NCBI RefSeq assembly: GCF_003063575.1
Contig: NZ_NESC01000001.1
Span: forward strand, 310,001-374,000
DNA from: Limnohabitans sp. Jir72
Lineage (GTDB): Bacteria > Pseudomonadota > Gammaproteobacteria > Burkholderiales > Burkholderiaceae_C
DNA length: 64,000 nucleotides
Reading direction: 5' to 3'
Under the pieces are notes generated by a model. The model was not told the DNA's origin. It saw only the letters and a program-made list of their open reading frames with translations, and made no database searches. Below, one piece after another: positions 18,869 to 29,600 of this stretch. Each line of letters begins with the position of its first letter. Position 1 is the first letter of the stretch. The position numbers and the translations under genes are program-made.

Positions 18869-18887
18869 TCTGGAATGGCCTTTCTTG

Positions 18888-18914
18888 AAAAACGCGACTT
18901 CGGTCGCGTTTTTT
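18888..18914 (+). terminator. Rho-independent terminator after the parvulin gene
   Basis: Perfect 8-bp stem AACGCGAC / GTCGCGTT capped by a stable TTCG tetraloop, followed by TTTT and preceded by an A-run. It begins about 20 bases after the stop codon. Confidence 0.95.
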
Positions 18915-18964
18915 GTTGTCTGGGGTTCTGTGGTCAAAAGGCATGGGCGCGGGCTGGGATTCAG

Positions 18965-18975
18965 CCCCCCCCCCC
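18965..18975. repeat. Homopolymeric C tract (11 C)
   Basis: Eleven consecutive C residues between the parvulin terminator and the rlhA start, about 57 bases upstream of that start. Tracts of this kind are prone to slippage, and the location suggests the promoter or leader of rlhA. Confidence 0.85.
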
Positions 18976-19013
18976 AGGAGCTGAAGGGTATCCCCAGGGG
19001 TAAAGGGTACAAG

Positions 19014-19028
19014 CTGGGATAATCCCAG
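19014..19028. promoter_or_regulatory. Palindrome directly upstream of rlhA
   Basis: CTGGGAT-A-ATCCCAG, 7-bp perfect arms, ends three bases before the ATG at 19032, where a ribosome-binding site should be. It could be an operator or a hairpin that covers the translation start. Confidence 0.45.
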
Positions 19029-19031
19029 TCC

Positions 19032-21014
19032 ATGCAGCCTCACCAACTCGAACTCCTCGCCCCCGCCCGCACCTTTGAGATTGGCATCGAAGCCATCAAC
19101 CACGGAGCGGACGCGGTCTACATTGGCGGCCCGTCTTTTGGAGCGCGCTCCACGGCGGACAACTCAATCCAGGACATTGCCAAGCTGGTGCAATACGCCC
19201 ACCGCTTTCACAGCCGCATTTTTGTCACGCTCAACACCATTTTGCGCGATGACGAACTCGAAGGCGCACGCCAACTGGCTTGGCAGATGTACGACGCGGG
19301 TGTGGACGCGCTGATCGTGCAGGACATGGGCCTGCTGGAGATTGACATGCCACCCATCCAGTTGCACGCCAGCACCCAGACCGACATCCGCACGCCCGAA
19401 AAAGCCAAGTTCTTGGAAGACGCAGGTTTGAGCCAAATCGTGCTGGCCCGCGAACTCACGCTGCCGCAGATCAGCGCGATCCGCGACGTGATCGACACCG
19501 AGCGCACGGTGATCGAATTTTTTGTGCACGGCGCTTTGTGCGTAGCCTACAGCGGCCAATGCTTCATCAGCCACGCCCACACCGGCCGCAGCGCCAACCG
19601 GGGCGACTGCTCGCAGGCTTGCCGCTTGCCCTACGAGGTCAAAGACGCGCAAGGCCGCATCGTGGCGCACGACAAGCATGTCTTGAGCATGAAGGACAAC
19701 AACCAAAGCGAGAACCTGCGCGACTTGGTGGACGCGGGCATCCGCAGCTTCAAGATCGAAGGCCGCTACAAAGACATGGCCTATGTCAAGAACATCACGG
19801 CCCACTACCGCAAGCTGTTTGACGAGGTGCTGAACGAGCGCCCGGAGTTGGCTGCTGCCTCACACGGCCACACCACCTTCAGCTTTGAGCCCGATCCGAA
19901 CCAGAACTTCAACCGCGAGTTCACCGACTACTTTGTGCAGGGCCGCAAAGAAGACATTGGCGCGTTTGACACCCCCAAAAATCCCGGCCAGCCGATTGGC
20001 TGGGTCAGCAAGGTCACGCCAGAGCACGTCGAAATCACCACCGACGACCCGGCCACCGAGCTGCACAACGGCGACGGCCTTTGCTATTACGACCTGCAAA
20101 AAGAATTGATTGGCCTGCAGATCAACCGCGCCGAAGCGCAAAAAGCCAAAGGTGTTTGGCGTCTGTTTCCCAAAGACCCCATGAACGGCTTCAAGGACCT
20201 GCGCAAAGGTGTACAGGTCAACCGCAACCGCGACATGAGCTGGGTGCGCACGCTGGACAAAAAATCGGCTGAGCGCCGCATGGGTGTGTGGATGCAGCTG
20301 GCTGAAACCGCAAGCAGCAAGGGTGAAGGCCTGCAACTGACGCTGACCGACGAAGCAGGCCACACTGGCACGGCGCAAATGGCCATGGCCCGGCAAGCCC
20401 CCAAAGACGCCGCCCAAGCCGAGGACAAACTCAAGGCTGCTTTGGGCAAACTGGGCGACACCTTGTTTGAACCGCTGGATGTGCAAGTCGCCCTGCCCCG
20501 ACCCTGGTTTGTGCCGCCCTCACAGCTCAACGCCCTGCGCCGCGACGCCGTTCAGGCACTCGAAGCCTCACGCGCCCAAGGCCTGCACCGCCTGCCGCGT
20601 GCGGCGCCCGTCGAACCGCCTGCCCAGTACCCCGAGGACACCTTGACCTATCTGGCCAACGTGTTCAACCAAAAAGCCCGCGACTTTTACGCCAAACACG
20701 GCGTGAAGATGATTGATGCGGCCTATGAAAGCCAAGAAGAGCTGGGCGAAGTGAGCCTGATGATCACCAAGCACTGCGTGCGTTTCAGTTTGAGCCTGTG
20801 CCCCAAGCAGGCCAAGGGCGTGACCGGCGTGCAAGGCACGGTGAAAGCCGAGCCCATGCAATTGATCAACGGCAAGGAAAAACTCACCCTGCGCTTTGAC
20901 TGCAAACCCTGCGAAATGCATGTGGTGGGCAAGCTCAAAAAATCGGTGCTCAACGCAGTGCCTGAAAGCCCAGTGCAGTTTTACAAGACACGCCCAGCGG
21001 TTGGCATGCATTGA
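19032..21014 (+). CDS. rlhA: Peptidase U32 family protein, probable 23S rRNA C2501 hydroxylase RlhA (YdcP)
   Basis: 660 residues, close to E. coli YdcP/RlhA (653) and longer than the short U32 proteins. The N-terminal barrel has LELLAPARTFEIGIEAINHG and ADAVYIGGPSFGARS. The family signature lies around 165-205 (VHGALCVAYSGQC, GRSANRGDCSQACRLPY) with four clustered Cys. A C-terminal DUF3656-like region ends KTRPAVGMH. RlhA hydroxylates cytidine 2501 of 23S rRNA with help of iron-sulfur and prephenate-dependent chemistry. The family name 'peptidase' is historical. The gene is alone on its transcript, with an unusual leader (C tract and palindrome). Confidence 0.85.
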   Translation: MQPHQLELLAPARTFEIGIEAINHGADAVYIGGPSFGARSTADNSIQDIAKLVQYAHRFHSRIFVTLNTILRDDELEGARQLAWQMYDAGVDALIVQDMGLLEIDMPPIQLHASTQTDIRTPEKAKFLEDAGLSQIVLARELTLPQISAIRDVIDTERTVIEFFVHGALCVAYSGQCFISHAHTGRSANRGDCSQACRLPYEVKDAQGRIVAHDKHVLSMKDNNQSENLRDLVDAGIRSFKIEGRYKDMAYVKNITAHYRKLFDEVLNERPELAAASHGHTTFSFEPDPNQNFNREFTDYFVQGRKEDIGAFDTPKNPGQPIGWVSKVTPEHVEITTDDPATELHNGDGLCYYDLQKELIGLQINRAEAQKAKGVWRLFPKDPMNGFKDLRKGVQVNRNRDMSWVRTLDKKSAERRMGVWMQLAETASSKGEGLQLTLTDEAGHTGTAQMAMARQAPKDAAQAEDKLKAALGKLGDTLFEPLDVQVALPRPWFVPPSQLNALRRDAVQALEASRAQGLHRLPRAAPVEPPAQYPEDTLTYLANVFNQKARDFYAKHGVKMIDAAYESQEELGEVSLMITKHCVRFSLSLCPKQAKGVTGVQGTVKAEPMQLINGKEKLTLRFDCKPCEMHVVGKLKKSVLNAVPESPVQFYKTRPAVGMH

Positions 21015-21015
21015 T

Positions 21016-21090
21016 TTGTCCTTCATGTTAATTCCGAGTTGAGCAGCATCGAAGGGTACGGTCCTGCAAATGGACACCGCCGAAGGACAA
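21016..21090. repeat. Separated inverted repeat between rlhA and the histidine kinase gene
   Basis: TTGTCCTTC (21016-21024) and GAAGGACAA (21082-21090) form 9-bp perfect arms 57 bases apart in a gap without any recognised gene. It could fold at the rlhA 3' end or in the kinase leader. Confidence 0.4.
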
Positions 21091-21128
21091 GCGAGAATGT
21101 ATTTTCGTCCTCAAGATTTGCATGAAAA

Positions 21129-22652
21129 ATGGCTGCTTACAACGTACAAAGTCTCTTCGTTTTCTTCGCCATCATTTCCCTTTTAGGCGGTGGCGTGGCC
21201 AGCCTGTGTTTCAAGCGACTGGACACTTCGGCCAAGTACTGGACCGTGGCCACGGTGTTGTGGGGCATCACAGGCATGGTCACCGTGTTTCGCAACGAGT
21301 TGCCACAACTGTGGTCTTACAGCATCGCTATTGGGGTCAACAGCGCCAGTTTTATCCTGATGGGGCTGGGCATTGTCCGTCTGTATAAACAAGGGCCTCA
21401 ATGGCCCAGCTTGCTGGCGTTGAGCCTGGCAACCGTGGTGTACACGGTGACCATGGAGTTGTGCCGCCTGCATGCGGGCCCCAAAGTCACCTTGGTGCTG
21501 TCGGGTCTGGCTTTTGGCTTGTCGTCCATTTGGTGCGCTTATCCGGCCCATGTGCATTTCAAATTGACGCGCAACCGGTTTTCAATGCACATGCGCTGGG
21601 TGATGGCTGGGCTGGGGCTATTGCACTTGGTGCGCATGCAAGGCGCCCTCACCGGTTGGGGTGTGGAGACTTTCGGGCAAGATGCTTGGACTCTGGGGAT
21701 CTGGTCGGCGATTTTTGTGTTCGGCATGATGCGGTATTTCACTTATGTGGCCATGCGCATTCAAGAACAAAACGATGCCAGAATCAAAGCCGCTGCCGCA
21801 CTGGCACGCGAAGAAGAAGGCAGGCGTTTGGGTTCACAGCTCGCTCAGCTTGAGCGCCAACAAAGTCTGGGCATCATGTCTGCCGCCTTGGCGCACGAAC
21901 TGAATCAGCCTCTGGGGGTTATCCTCAACTACGCGGAGTTGCTACAGCATCAACAGCGCTCAGGAACAAGCGAGCCGGCCATGACCCTGAGTGTGTTGGA
22001 TGACATCATCGCCAACACCTCTCGAGCGAGTGAAATCATCCGGCGCATCAGACGCTTCATTCAACCGCGCCAAATCCAAAAAACCGAGCACTTTGACATG
22101 CGCACCGTGATGGAAGACGTCTTGGCGCTGGTGGCCCCCGAGGCTGTACGCTCGGCGATCACTGTGACCAAGTCTTCAGTGCCTGAGCCCATGTGGGTGC
22201 GGGCAGATCCTGTTTTGTTGTCTCAAGTTTTGTTCAATGTTCTGCGCAACGCCATGGAGGCCATGGCGGACAGTTCTGTGCGCCACATCCGTCTGGACAT
22301 CGGCCAAAACAAGCAGGAAATCCAAATCGGGGTGGCCGACAGTGGCTCGGGATTGAGTGAGGAAGCCATTCAAAAAGTGGGCGAGCCTTTCTACACGACC
22401 AAACCCTCGGGAATGGGCTTGGGCTTGTCCATCTCCAAAAGCATCCTGAGCCAATACGGCGGAAGGCTTTTGCTCACGAACACAGGCTCCGGAACGCATG
22501 CATTGATGTGTCTACCCAAGGGTTCACCTCCTGCCGTCAAGCAAGGGGCAGATCGACCGGACCGAGCTCCGGGTGAGCAGGAGCACTGTGCGCGCCCGAT
22601 TCTGTTACAAAATTTCGACCTGAACAGGGCAATTGATCAGGTCGCCTGCTAG
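21129..22652 (+). CDS. Membrane-bound sensor histidine kinase without adjacent response regulator
   Basis: 507 residues. Six to seven hydrophobic segments (residues 6-208) form a membrane sensor without a clear periplasmic domain, followed by a short coiled linker (209-245). The HisKA dimerisation helix has the phospho-acceptor His256 in AALAHELNQPLG. The HATPase domain has NVLRNAMEAM, VADSGSGL and GMGLGLSISKSI. The HELNQPLG motif is typical of the NtrB/DctB-type HPK4 class. No response regulator lies next to it, so the partner must be elsewhere. The signal sensed is unknown. Confidence 0.9.
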   Translation: MAAYNVQSLFVFFAIISLLGGGVASLCFKRLDTSAKYWTVATVLWGITGMVTVFRNELPQLWSYSIAIGVNSASFILMGLGIVRLYKQGPQWPSLLALSLATVVYTVTMELCRLHAGPKVTLVLSGLAFGLSSIWCAYPAHVHFKLTRNRFSMHMRWVMAGLGLLHLVRMQGALTGWGVETFGQDAWTLGIWSAIFVFGMMRYFTYVAMRIQEQNDARIKAAAALAREEEGRRLGSQLAQLERQQSLGIMSAALAHELNQPLGVILNYAELLQHQQRSGTSEPAMTLSVLDDIIANTSRASEIIRRIRRFIQPRQIQKTEHFDMRTVMEDVLALVAPEAVRSAITVTKSSVPEPMWVRADPVLLSQVLFNVLRNAMEAMADSSVRHIRLDIGQNKQEIQIGVADSGSGLSEEAIQKVGEPFYTTKPSGMGLGLSISKSILSQYGGRLLLTNTGSGTHALMCLPKGSPPAVKQGADRPDRAPGEQEHCARPILLQNFDLNRAIDQVAC

Positions 22653-22685
22653 CATGGGCCGATGACGTTCCCCAAGAGTCTCCCC

Positions 22686-23153
22686 ATGAATTTCACACCG
22701 TCCGCTGCACACGCTTTTCATTTCTCCTTGGCTTGCAGTTTGTTCGCGCTGTCAGCATGCACAGGCATGGGTGGCAGCGGTGCAGGCTCGCCGGTGCTCT
22801 ACCCTAATGCGGCTTACAAGGCCATGGGCGAGGCGGCGGCCCGTCAGCATTTATCGCATTGCCTGAACCTGGCGCAATCGAGTGGTTTGGACCAGATGGA
22901 CAACAAACACTCTGCAGCCTCTGGTGCAACCATGGGTGCTGCCGTGGCAGGCGTCACAGGCGCGGTGGGTGGTTTGGTTTTTGGCCGTGGTGATTTGAAC
23001 CAGGCCATCAAATATGGAGCCCAAAGTGCCGTGGTGGGTGCTGCAGCCGGTGGCACACGCGGTGCCATGAGCCAGCAGCCCAACAGCACTTACCGCCAGT
23101 TTGTCCAGCGTTGCGCTGGCGAAAAAGGCCTGGACATCATTGGCTGGCAATGA
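22686..23153 (+). CDS. Glycine-zipper lipoprotein, hypothetical
   Basis: 155 residues from MNFTPSAAHAF (an in-frame ATG at 22662 would add eight). A signal sequence leads to a lipobox-like LSAC near residue 25, predicting attachment to the membrane. The centre is rich in small residues (GATMGAAVAGVTGAVGGLVF, then GAQSAVVGAAAGG), a glycine-zipper pattern as in the OmpA-associated YMGG/glycine-zipper proteins. The C-terminal YRQFVQRCAGEKGLDIIGW is conserved in many small cell-envelope proteins. Function is not known. It starts 33 bases after the kinase stop and may share its transcript. Confidence 0.75.
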   Translation: MNFTPSAAHAFHFSLACSLFALSACTGMGGSGAGSPVLYPNAAYKAMGEAAARQHLSHCLNLAQSSGLDQMDNKHSAASGATMGAAVAGVTGAVGGLVFGRGDLNQAIKYGAQSAVVGAAAGGTRGAMSQQPNSTYRQFVQRCAGEKGLDIIGWQ

Positions 23154-23230
23154 CACAAGGGACCCTGCGCTGAGCGCACAAGGCTTGTGTCGGTGCCTGC
23201 GTCCCGACATGCCAGCACAGCCGCTCCCAC

Positions 23231-26200
23231 TCAGCCCAGCGGCTTGAGCAATTCGTTCAAGTCGGCCTCGCCAAACAAGGGCTCTTTGCGCTGCACGGCG
23301 CCTTCGTACATGTCTTGAGCCAACTGGGCCTTGCGCTCTTGCAGGGCCAGCATGCGCTCTTCAATGGTGCCTTGCGCCACCAGTTTGACCACCCAAACAC
23401 TTTGCTTTTGCCCGATGCGGTGCGCTCGGTCGGTGGCCTGGTTTTCGACCGCCGGGTTCCACCAAGGGTCATAGTGGATCACGGTATCGGCCTGCGGCAG
23501 GTTCAAGCCCACGCCACCGGCTTTCAGGCTGATCAGGAACAAAGGCACCTGGCCGCTGGTGAACTTGTCGATGATGGCGTCGCGGTTTTTGCTTTGCCCT
23601 GTGAGCTTGACCCAAGGGATGCCCAGCGCAGGCAAGGCTTTCTCGATCAGACCGAGCATTTCGGTGAACTGCGAGAACAACAAAATCTTGCGGCCCTCGG
23701 CCACCATCTCGGGCAGCATGTCGAGCAACTGCTCCAGCTTGGCCGATTGCTGCACCTGGCTGGCGGCGCTCAACTTGAGCAATCGTGGATCGCAGCAGAC
23801 CTGGCGCAGCTTGAGCAAAGCATCCAAGATGGTGATTTGCGAACGGCCAAGGCCCTGGGTGTGCAGCGCTTCGCGCACGGTTTTTTCCATGCCCAGGCGG
23901 ATGGTTTCGTACAGATCAGCTTGCTGGCCCAGCAAGGGCACGGGCATCAGGGTTTCGATCTTGGGCGGCAATTCGCTGGCCACCAGGTCTTTGGTTCGGC
24001 GCAGCATGAACGGCGTCACCCGCGCACGCAACTGGCTGAGTTTTTCGGTGCTGCCCTGACGCTCGATCGGGTTGCGGAACAACTCGGTGAAGCGTTTTTG
24101 GCTGCCCAAAAATCCGGGCATCAAAAAGTGGAACTGGCTCCAGAGTTCACCCAGGTGGTTTTCAATCGGCGTGCCCGACAGGCACAGGCGGTGCACGGCC
24201 GGGATCTCGGTGACGACCTGCGCAGCATTGGTGTTGGCATTCTTGATGTTTTGCGCTTCGTCCAGCACCAGCAAATGCCAAGGCACTTGCAGCCACATGT
24301 CGCGGTCACGAGAGAGCAGCGAATACGCGGTGATGACCACGTCATAGCGGCACAACTCCTGCGGGGTTTCGTGCCGCGACAAGCCGTGGTGAACATGGGT
24401 GGTGAGACCCGGGCAAAAGCGTGCCGCTTCGCGCTGCCAGTTGCCCAACAAACTCACAGGTGCCACGATCAGCGCCGGGTGCGTCAAACGACCGGCGTTC
24501 TTTTCGGTCAGGATGTGGGCCAGCGTTTGCAGGGTCTTGCCCAGACCCATGTCGTCGGCCAAGATGCCCGCCAGCCGGTGCTCGCGCAAGAACTGCAACC
24601 AGTTCAGGCCTTGCTGCTGGTAAGGGCGCAAGGTCGCTTGCAAGCCATCGGGGACCGGCACAGCGGTCAAGGCGGCCTGCCCGCGCATCTGCTGCACCAG
24701 AGCCAGCATGCGGCTGGCACCTTGCCAGTGCGCGCCCTCGCCCAGCGATGTAGCGGTACGCAGCGCATCCATGCGCGACAGGCGCAAGGCATCGCCATCC
24801 CAGTCGCGGCCGCGCTCGCCGTGCAGTTCCATCAGCATGCTCAACCAGGGCTTGATCCGGGCCGTTGGCAAGCGCACATACCCCGGGCCTTGCAGATCTG
24901 GCAAATACAAGTGGGCGGGCAAGCCCTGAACGTCCGCAGAAAGGCCCGAGCTTTTGACCCCGGCCAAGGCCGCCAGGATGGCAGGCACCCAGGGCAGGAT
25001 GTTGACCCGCTGGCCATCGATGTCCATGCCCAGCGATAAATTGAACCACGGGGATGTTTCATCGACACTGTCTTCGCCCGACAGATCGATGTGCACGTCA
25101 TCGGCCAAACGCAACCAAGTGTTCAAGCCACTGTCGGTGTGGACCTGCAGACCTGCTTCGCGCAGTGGTTCAAAGTCGCTTTCCAGCCATTCGAGCCAGA
25201 GCGCTGCGCTTTGTGAGCCGGTCAGGCTGAGTGTGGCGCCATGCGCCACATCGAAGCCCAAATCCTCCAGCGCATCCAAAATACGTTGTTCGGCCACCAG
25301 TTCGCGCTGCAACATGCGCGCAGACGATCCTTTGCCAAGCGCCACACGCCTTTGGGCATGGGTCCAGTGACCTTGTTGACCGTCGTAATCAAAACTCAAT
25401 TGCGCCTGAAAAATCCCTTGATCCATGCGCTTTTGCAAAGGTACCGCCGAAATCCGCAGCACCCCCACAGGCTCCACACCCCGGATTTCGGGCAGCTTTT
25501 GAATGACAGGCGGCAGCGGCATGGGGCCGAGTCGCTCAATCAACTGCTGCTGGAACTTGAGCGCCACACGCTCGGGCAAGACGGGCGACTGCGTCAGCAG
25601 CAGCAAGCTCTCTGCGCTCAGGCCCTGAGTATCCAATCGGCCGCAGCGACCCCGCGCCACGTCCACAAAAATGGGCGGTTCGTTCAGCCCGTGAACCACA
25701 CCCTCTGAACCGGCCTGCATGTGCAGTTGCCAGCCTGCAGGAGCGCCGTCTTGCTCGGGCACGGCCTGCCAGGTGCCGCTGATGCTCAGGGCATCATCGG
25801 TCCAGAGCAAAGGCGTCATGGCTTTGCCGTCTTCCCACATCAGGCGACCGGTCTCGCTGCATTTTTGCAGCAGCAGTTCAGCCACCAGGCCCTGCAGCTT
25901 GACCGCGCTGTGAAAACCGTAAGAGCCGAAACTGTTGGTGGCGGGGCAGGCTTTGAACAGGTCAAAAATACCGCGCTCGGAGGCGGTCGCACCGCGCCAG
26001 ATCGGGTCATGAGGCAAGGGTTCGCTGGTGACTTTTTTGGGTTTGCCCCATGCCCCTTCGCGCTTGAGGATGGCGCGTTTGATGGTCAGGTGAAACACCG
26101 GGCGCTGCCCTGCTGTCTCGACCGAGAGGCAATACAGAAAATGCTCGGGCGTGCTGCTGGGCAAGCTGAAGTGCTGCGCCACATCGGCGGTTTCCAGGCG

Positions 26201-26641
26201 GCCCAGCCAATCGCGCACTTGGTACTCGGCCTGCTGCAAGGCGCGCTCTTGCCGCGCCTGGACTTGCTGTTCGGAAAGCTCCCCAGAAGGCGCTTCGTCT
26301 TGGGCTTCGCGCAAGGACTGGCCTTGCATGGCCACATGAATGCCCAAGGCCGCGCCGTGCTTGCACATGCGCCCCACGGCGCAGGTGCAGGTGGAGCGCC
26401 AGGCCTGCAGGTTGCCCCCGTCTGACACGCGCAAATGCGCCGTGACGGTAAAAGGCGATGCCTGCAACTCGGGCACCTGAGCCACCAGCTTCCAGCCATC
26501 GGCTTCGGGGCTCAGCTGCGCAACGATGTCATCGTTTTGCAGGTACAGCGCCGTGCCCTTGGCCCAGGCATTGGAGTCAAAGTAAAAAGCCAGCTGAGAT
26601 GGTGGAAACCACTGCTCAGACACTTCAGATCTCACACGCAC
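23231..26641 (-). CDS. SWIM zinc finger plus SNF2-family helicase/ATPase
   Basis: 1136 residues. The SWIM finger is Cys85, Cys87, Cys93 and His95 (CTCAVGRMCKH). After a long middle region comes the SNF2 ATPase, with Walker A ADDMGLGKTLQT near 695 and the DEAQ box LDEAQNIKN near 790. The helicase C-terminal half has LFSQFTEMLG, LKAGGVGLNLPQADTVIHYD and QATDRAHRIGQ. Such proteins remodel DNA-protein or RNA polymerase complexes. The start is GTG, six bases after the purL stop (TGACCGCCGGTG), so it is probably the second gene of a purL transcript. Its target is unknown. Confidence 0.93.
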   Translation of the reverse strand: MRVRSEVSEQWFPPSQLAFYFDSNAWAKGTALYLQNDDIVAQLSPEADGWKLVAQVPELQASPFTVTAHLRVSDGGNLQAWRSTCTCAVGRMCKHGAALGIHVAMQGQSLREAQDEAPSGELSEQQVQARQERALQQAEYQVRDWLGRLETADVAQHFSLPSSTPEHFLYCLSVETAGQRPVFHLTIKRAILKREGAWGKPKKVTSEPLPHDPIWRGATASERGIFDLFKACPATNSFGSYGFHSAVKLQGLVAELLLQKCSETGRLMWEDGKAMTPLLWTDDALSISGTWQAVPEQDGAPAGWQLHMQAGSEGVVHGLNEPPIFVDVARGRCGRLDTQGLSAESLLLLTQSPVLPERVALKFQQQLIERLGPMPLPPVIQKLPEIRGVEPVGVLRISAVPLQKRMDQGIFQAQLSFDYDGQQGHWTHAQRRVALGKGSSARMLQRELVAEQRILDALEDLGFDVAHGATLSLTGSQSAALWLEWLESDFEPLREAGLQVHTDSGLNTWLRLADDVHIDLSGEDSVDETSPWFNLSLGMDIDGQRVNILPWVPAILAALAGVKSSGLSADVQGLPAHLYLPDLQGPGYVRLPTARIKPWLSMLMELHGERGRDWDGDALRLSRMDALRTATSLGEGAHWQGASRMLALVQQMRGQAALTAVPVPDGLQATLRPYQQQGLNWLQFLREHRLAGILADDMGLGKTLQTLAHILTEKNAGRLTHPALIVAPVSLLGNWQREAARFCPGLTTHVHHGLSRHETPQELCRYDVVITAYSLLSRDRDMWLQVPWHLLVLDEAQNIKNANTNAAQVVTEIPAVHRLCLSGTPIENHLGELWSQFHFLMPGFLGSQKRFTELFRNPIERQGSTEKLSQLRARVTPFMLRRTKDLVASELPPKIETLMPVPLLGQQADLYETIRLGMEKTVREALHTQGLGRSQITILDALLKLRQVCCDPRLLKLSAASQVQQSAKLEQLLDMLPEMVAEGRKILLFSQFTEMLGLIEKALPALGIPWVKLTGQSKNRDAIIDKFTSGQVPLFLISLKAGGVGLNLPQADTVIHYDPWWNPAVENQATDRAHRIGQKQSVWVVKLVAQGTIEERMLALQERKAQLAQDMYEGAVQRKEPLFGEADLNELLKPLG

Positions 26642-26647
26642 CGGCGG

Positions 26648-29600
26648 TCAACCTACCCACTTGCGGGCGTTTTGCCACACGCGCAGCCAGGGGCTGGTGG
26701 CGTCGATGCCACCCGACTGGCCCAGGTCTGTCCAGCTCATTTGCACATTGCGGAACACCCGCTCGGGGTGCGGCATCATGGCCGTGAAGCGCCCATCCAA
26801 GGTGGTCACAGCCGTGAGGCCGCCCGCGCTGCCGTTGGGGTTGAAGGGGTACTGCTCGGTGGCTGCACCTGTGTTGTCCACAAAGCGCATGGCCCCCAAA
26901 GCTTGGGCCGCATTGCCCCGGTGCTTGAAGTTGGCGAAGCCTTCGCCGTGCGCCACGGCAATCGGCAAGCGGCTGCCCGCCATGCCCTGCAAGAACAAGC
27001 TGGGCGATTCCAGCACCTCAACCATGGACAGGCGGGCTTCAAAACGCTCGCTCTGGTTGGTGGTGAAGCGCGGCCAGGCCTCGGCACCGGGGATGATGTC
27101 TGCCAGTTCGGCAAACATCTGGCAGCCGTTGCACACGCCCAGACCAAAGGTGTCGGTGCGGCCAAAGAAGCCTTTGAACTGCTCAGCCAATGCGGGGTTG
27201 AAGGTGATGCTGCGGGCCCAACCGATGCCCGCGCCCAGCGTGTCGCCGTAGCTGAAACCGCCACAAGCCACCAGGCCTTTGAAATCGGCCAAGTTGGCGC
27301 GGCCCGATTGCAGGTCGGTCATGTGCACGTCGTGCGACTCGAAGCCCGCTTTGTGGAAGGCGTAGGCCATTTCCACATGCGAGTTGACGCCCTGCTCACG
27401 CAGGATGGCCACTTTGGGACGCGACAAATTCAGAAACGGCGCGGCCACATCCTGTGCCGGGTCAAAGCTCAGCGACACATGCATGCCGGGGTCGTCGGCG
27501 CGGCCCGCGGCGGCGTGTTCGGCGTCGGCGCAAGCGGGGTTGTCGCGCTGCTGGCAAATCTTCCAGCTCACGTTGTCCCAGACCTGGTGCAGGTCTTCCA
27601 GCTTGGCAGCAAACACCTCTTTGGTGTCGCGCCAGATGCTGAGCTCGCCCACGCCTTTTTGGATGATCGATTGCACGGGGCGGGTCTTGCCAATGACATG
27701 CGTGTGCTTGGACAGGCCGTGTTCGCGCAGGGTTTGCAGCACCGCGTTCCGCTCGGCCGTGCGCACTTGCAGCACCACGCCCAGCTCTTCGTTGAACAGG
27801 GCCTTGAGGGTGAGTTCTTCGCGGCGGGCGCTGACCTGGCCCGCCCAGTTCTTGGCGTCGCCATGGTCGGCGCGGCTGTCGGTGATGCCGTCGCCTTCGG
27901 TGACCAGCATGTCCACGTTGAGCGCCACGCCCACATGGCCGGCAAAAGCCATTTCGGCCACAGCGGCGAGCAAGCCGCCGTCGCTGCGGTCGTGGTAGGC
28001 GAGGATCTGGCCTTGCGAGCGCAGCGTGTTGATGGCCTTGACCAGATGGACCAGCGCTTGCGGGTCTTCGAGATCGGGCACTTGGTCGCCAAACTGGCCC
28101 AGCACCTGACCCAGCACGCTGCCACCCATGCGGTTTTGGCCTTGGCCCAGGTCGATCAAGAGCAAGCTGGTGTCATCGGTTCTTGCGTCCAGTTGCGGCG
28201 TGAACGTGCCGCGCACGTCTCTCAGGCTGGCAAAGGCGGTGATGATCAAGCTCACGGGCGAGGTGACTTTGTGTGTTTCCCCGTTGTCGGTCCACTGCGT
28301 GCGCATCGACAAACTGTCTTTGCCCACCGGGATCGAGATGTCGAGCGCCGGGCACAGTTCCATGCCTACGGCCTTGACGGTTTCATAGAGTGCCGAGTCT
28401 TCGCCCGGCTCGCCGCAAGCGGCCATCCAGTTGGCGGACATCTTCACTCGGGGCAGCTCGATCGGCGCGGCCAGCAAATTGGTGATGGCCTCGGCCACGG
28501 CCATGCGGCCAGAGGCTGCGGCATTGAGCGAGGCCAGCGGTGTGCGCTCGCCCATGCTCATGGCTTCACCGGCAAAGCTGGCGTAGTCGGCCAGGGTCAC
28601 AGCCACGTCAGCCACCGGCACTTGCCAGGGGCCGACCATCTGGTCGCGGTGCGTGAGGCCGCCCACGGCGCGGTCGCCAATGGTGATGAGGAAACGCTTG
28701 GACGCCACCGTGGGGTGGCTCAGCACATCGATCACGGCTTTTTGCAAACTCACGCCCGTCAGGTCCATCGCGGGTGACTGGCGCACCACGGTGGTCACGT
28801 CACGGTGCATCTTGGGCGGCTTGCCCAGCAGCACGTCCATGGGCATGTCCACGGGCGACTCCTGGCCTTGGTCTTCCAGAACCAATTGGCGCTCATCGGT
28901 GGCCACACCGATCACCGCAAACGGGCAGCGCTCGCGCTCGCAAAAAGCGGTGAACTGCGCCAAAGACTCGGGCGCAATCGCCATCACATAACGTTCTTGG
29001 CTTTCGTTCGACCAGATTTCTTTGGGCGACAAGCCAGATTCTTCGAGCTTGACGGCACGCAAATCAAAACGTGCACCGCGACCAGCGTCATTGGTCAATT
29101 CAGGGAAGGCGTTGGACAAACCGCCCGCGCCCACGTCGTGGATAGCCAAGATGGGGTTATTCGCGCCCTGTGCCCAGCAGTGGTTGATGACCTCTTGCGC
29201 ACGGCGCTCGATCTCGGGGTTGCCGCGCTGCACCGAGTCAAAGTCGAGGTTGGCGGCGTTGGTGCCTGTGGCCATGGAGCTGGCCGCGCTGCCGCCCATG
29301 CCGATGCGCATGCCGGGGCCACCCAGCTGGATCAGCAAACTGCCCGCCGGGAATTCAATCTTTTTCGTCTGGTCCGAGTCAATCTGGCCTAGACCGCCCG
29401 CGATCATGATGGGCTTGTGGTAACCACGCACCACGCCGTCCACGGTTTGTTCGTATTCGCGGAAATAGCCCAGCAAGTTGGGGCGGCCAAATTCGTTGTT
29501 GAACGCCGCGCCACCCAGCGGGCCTTCTGTCATGATTTGCAAGGGGCTAGCGATGTGCTCGGGCTTGCCGCCCAATTGGTCGGACATGCCACCCCAGAGT

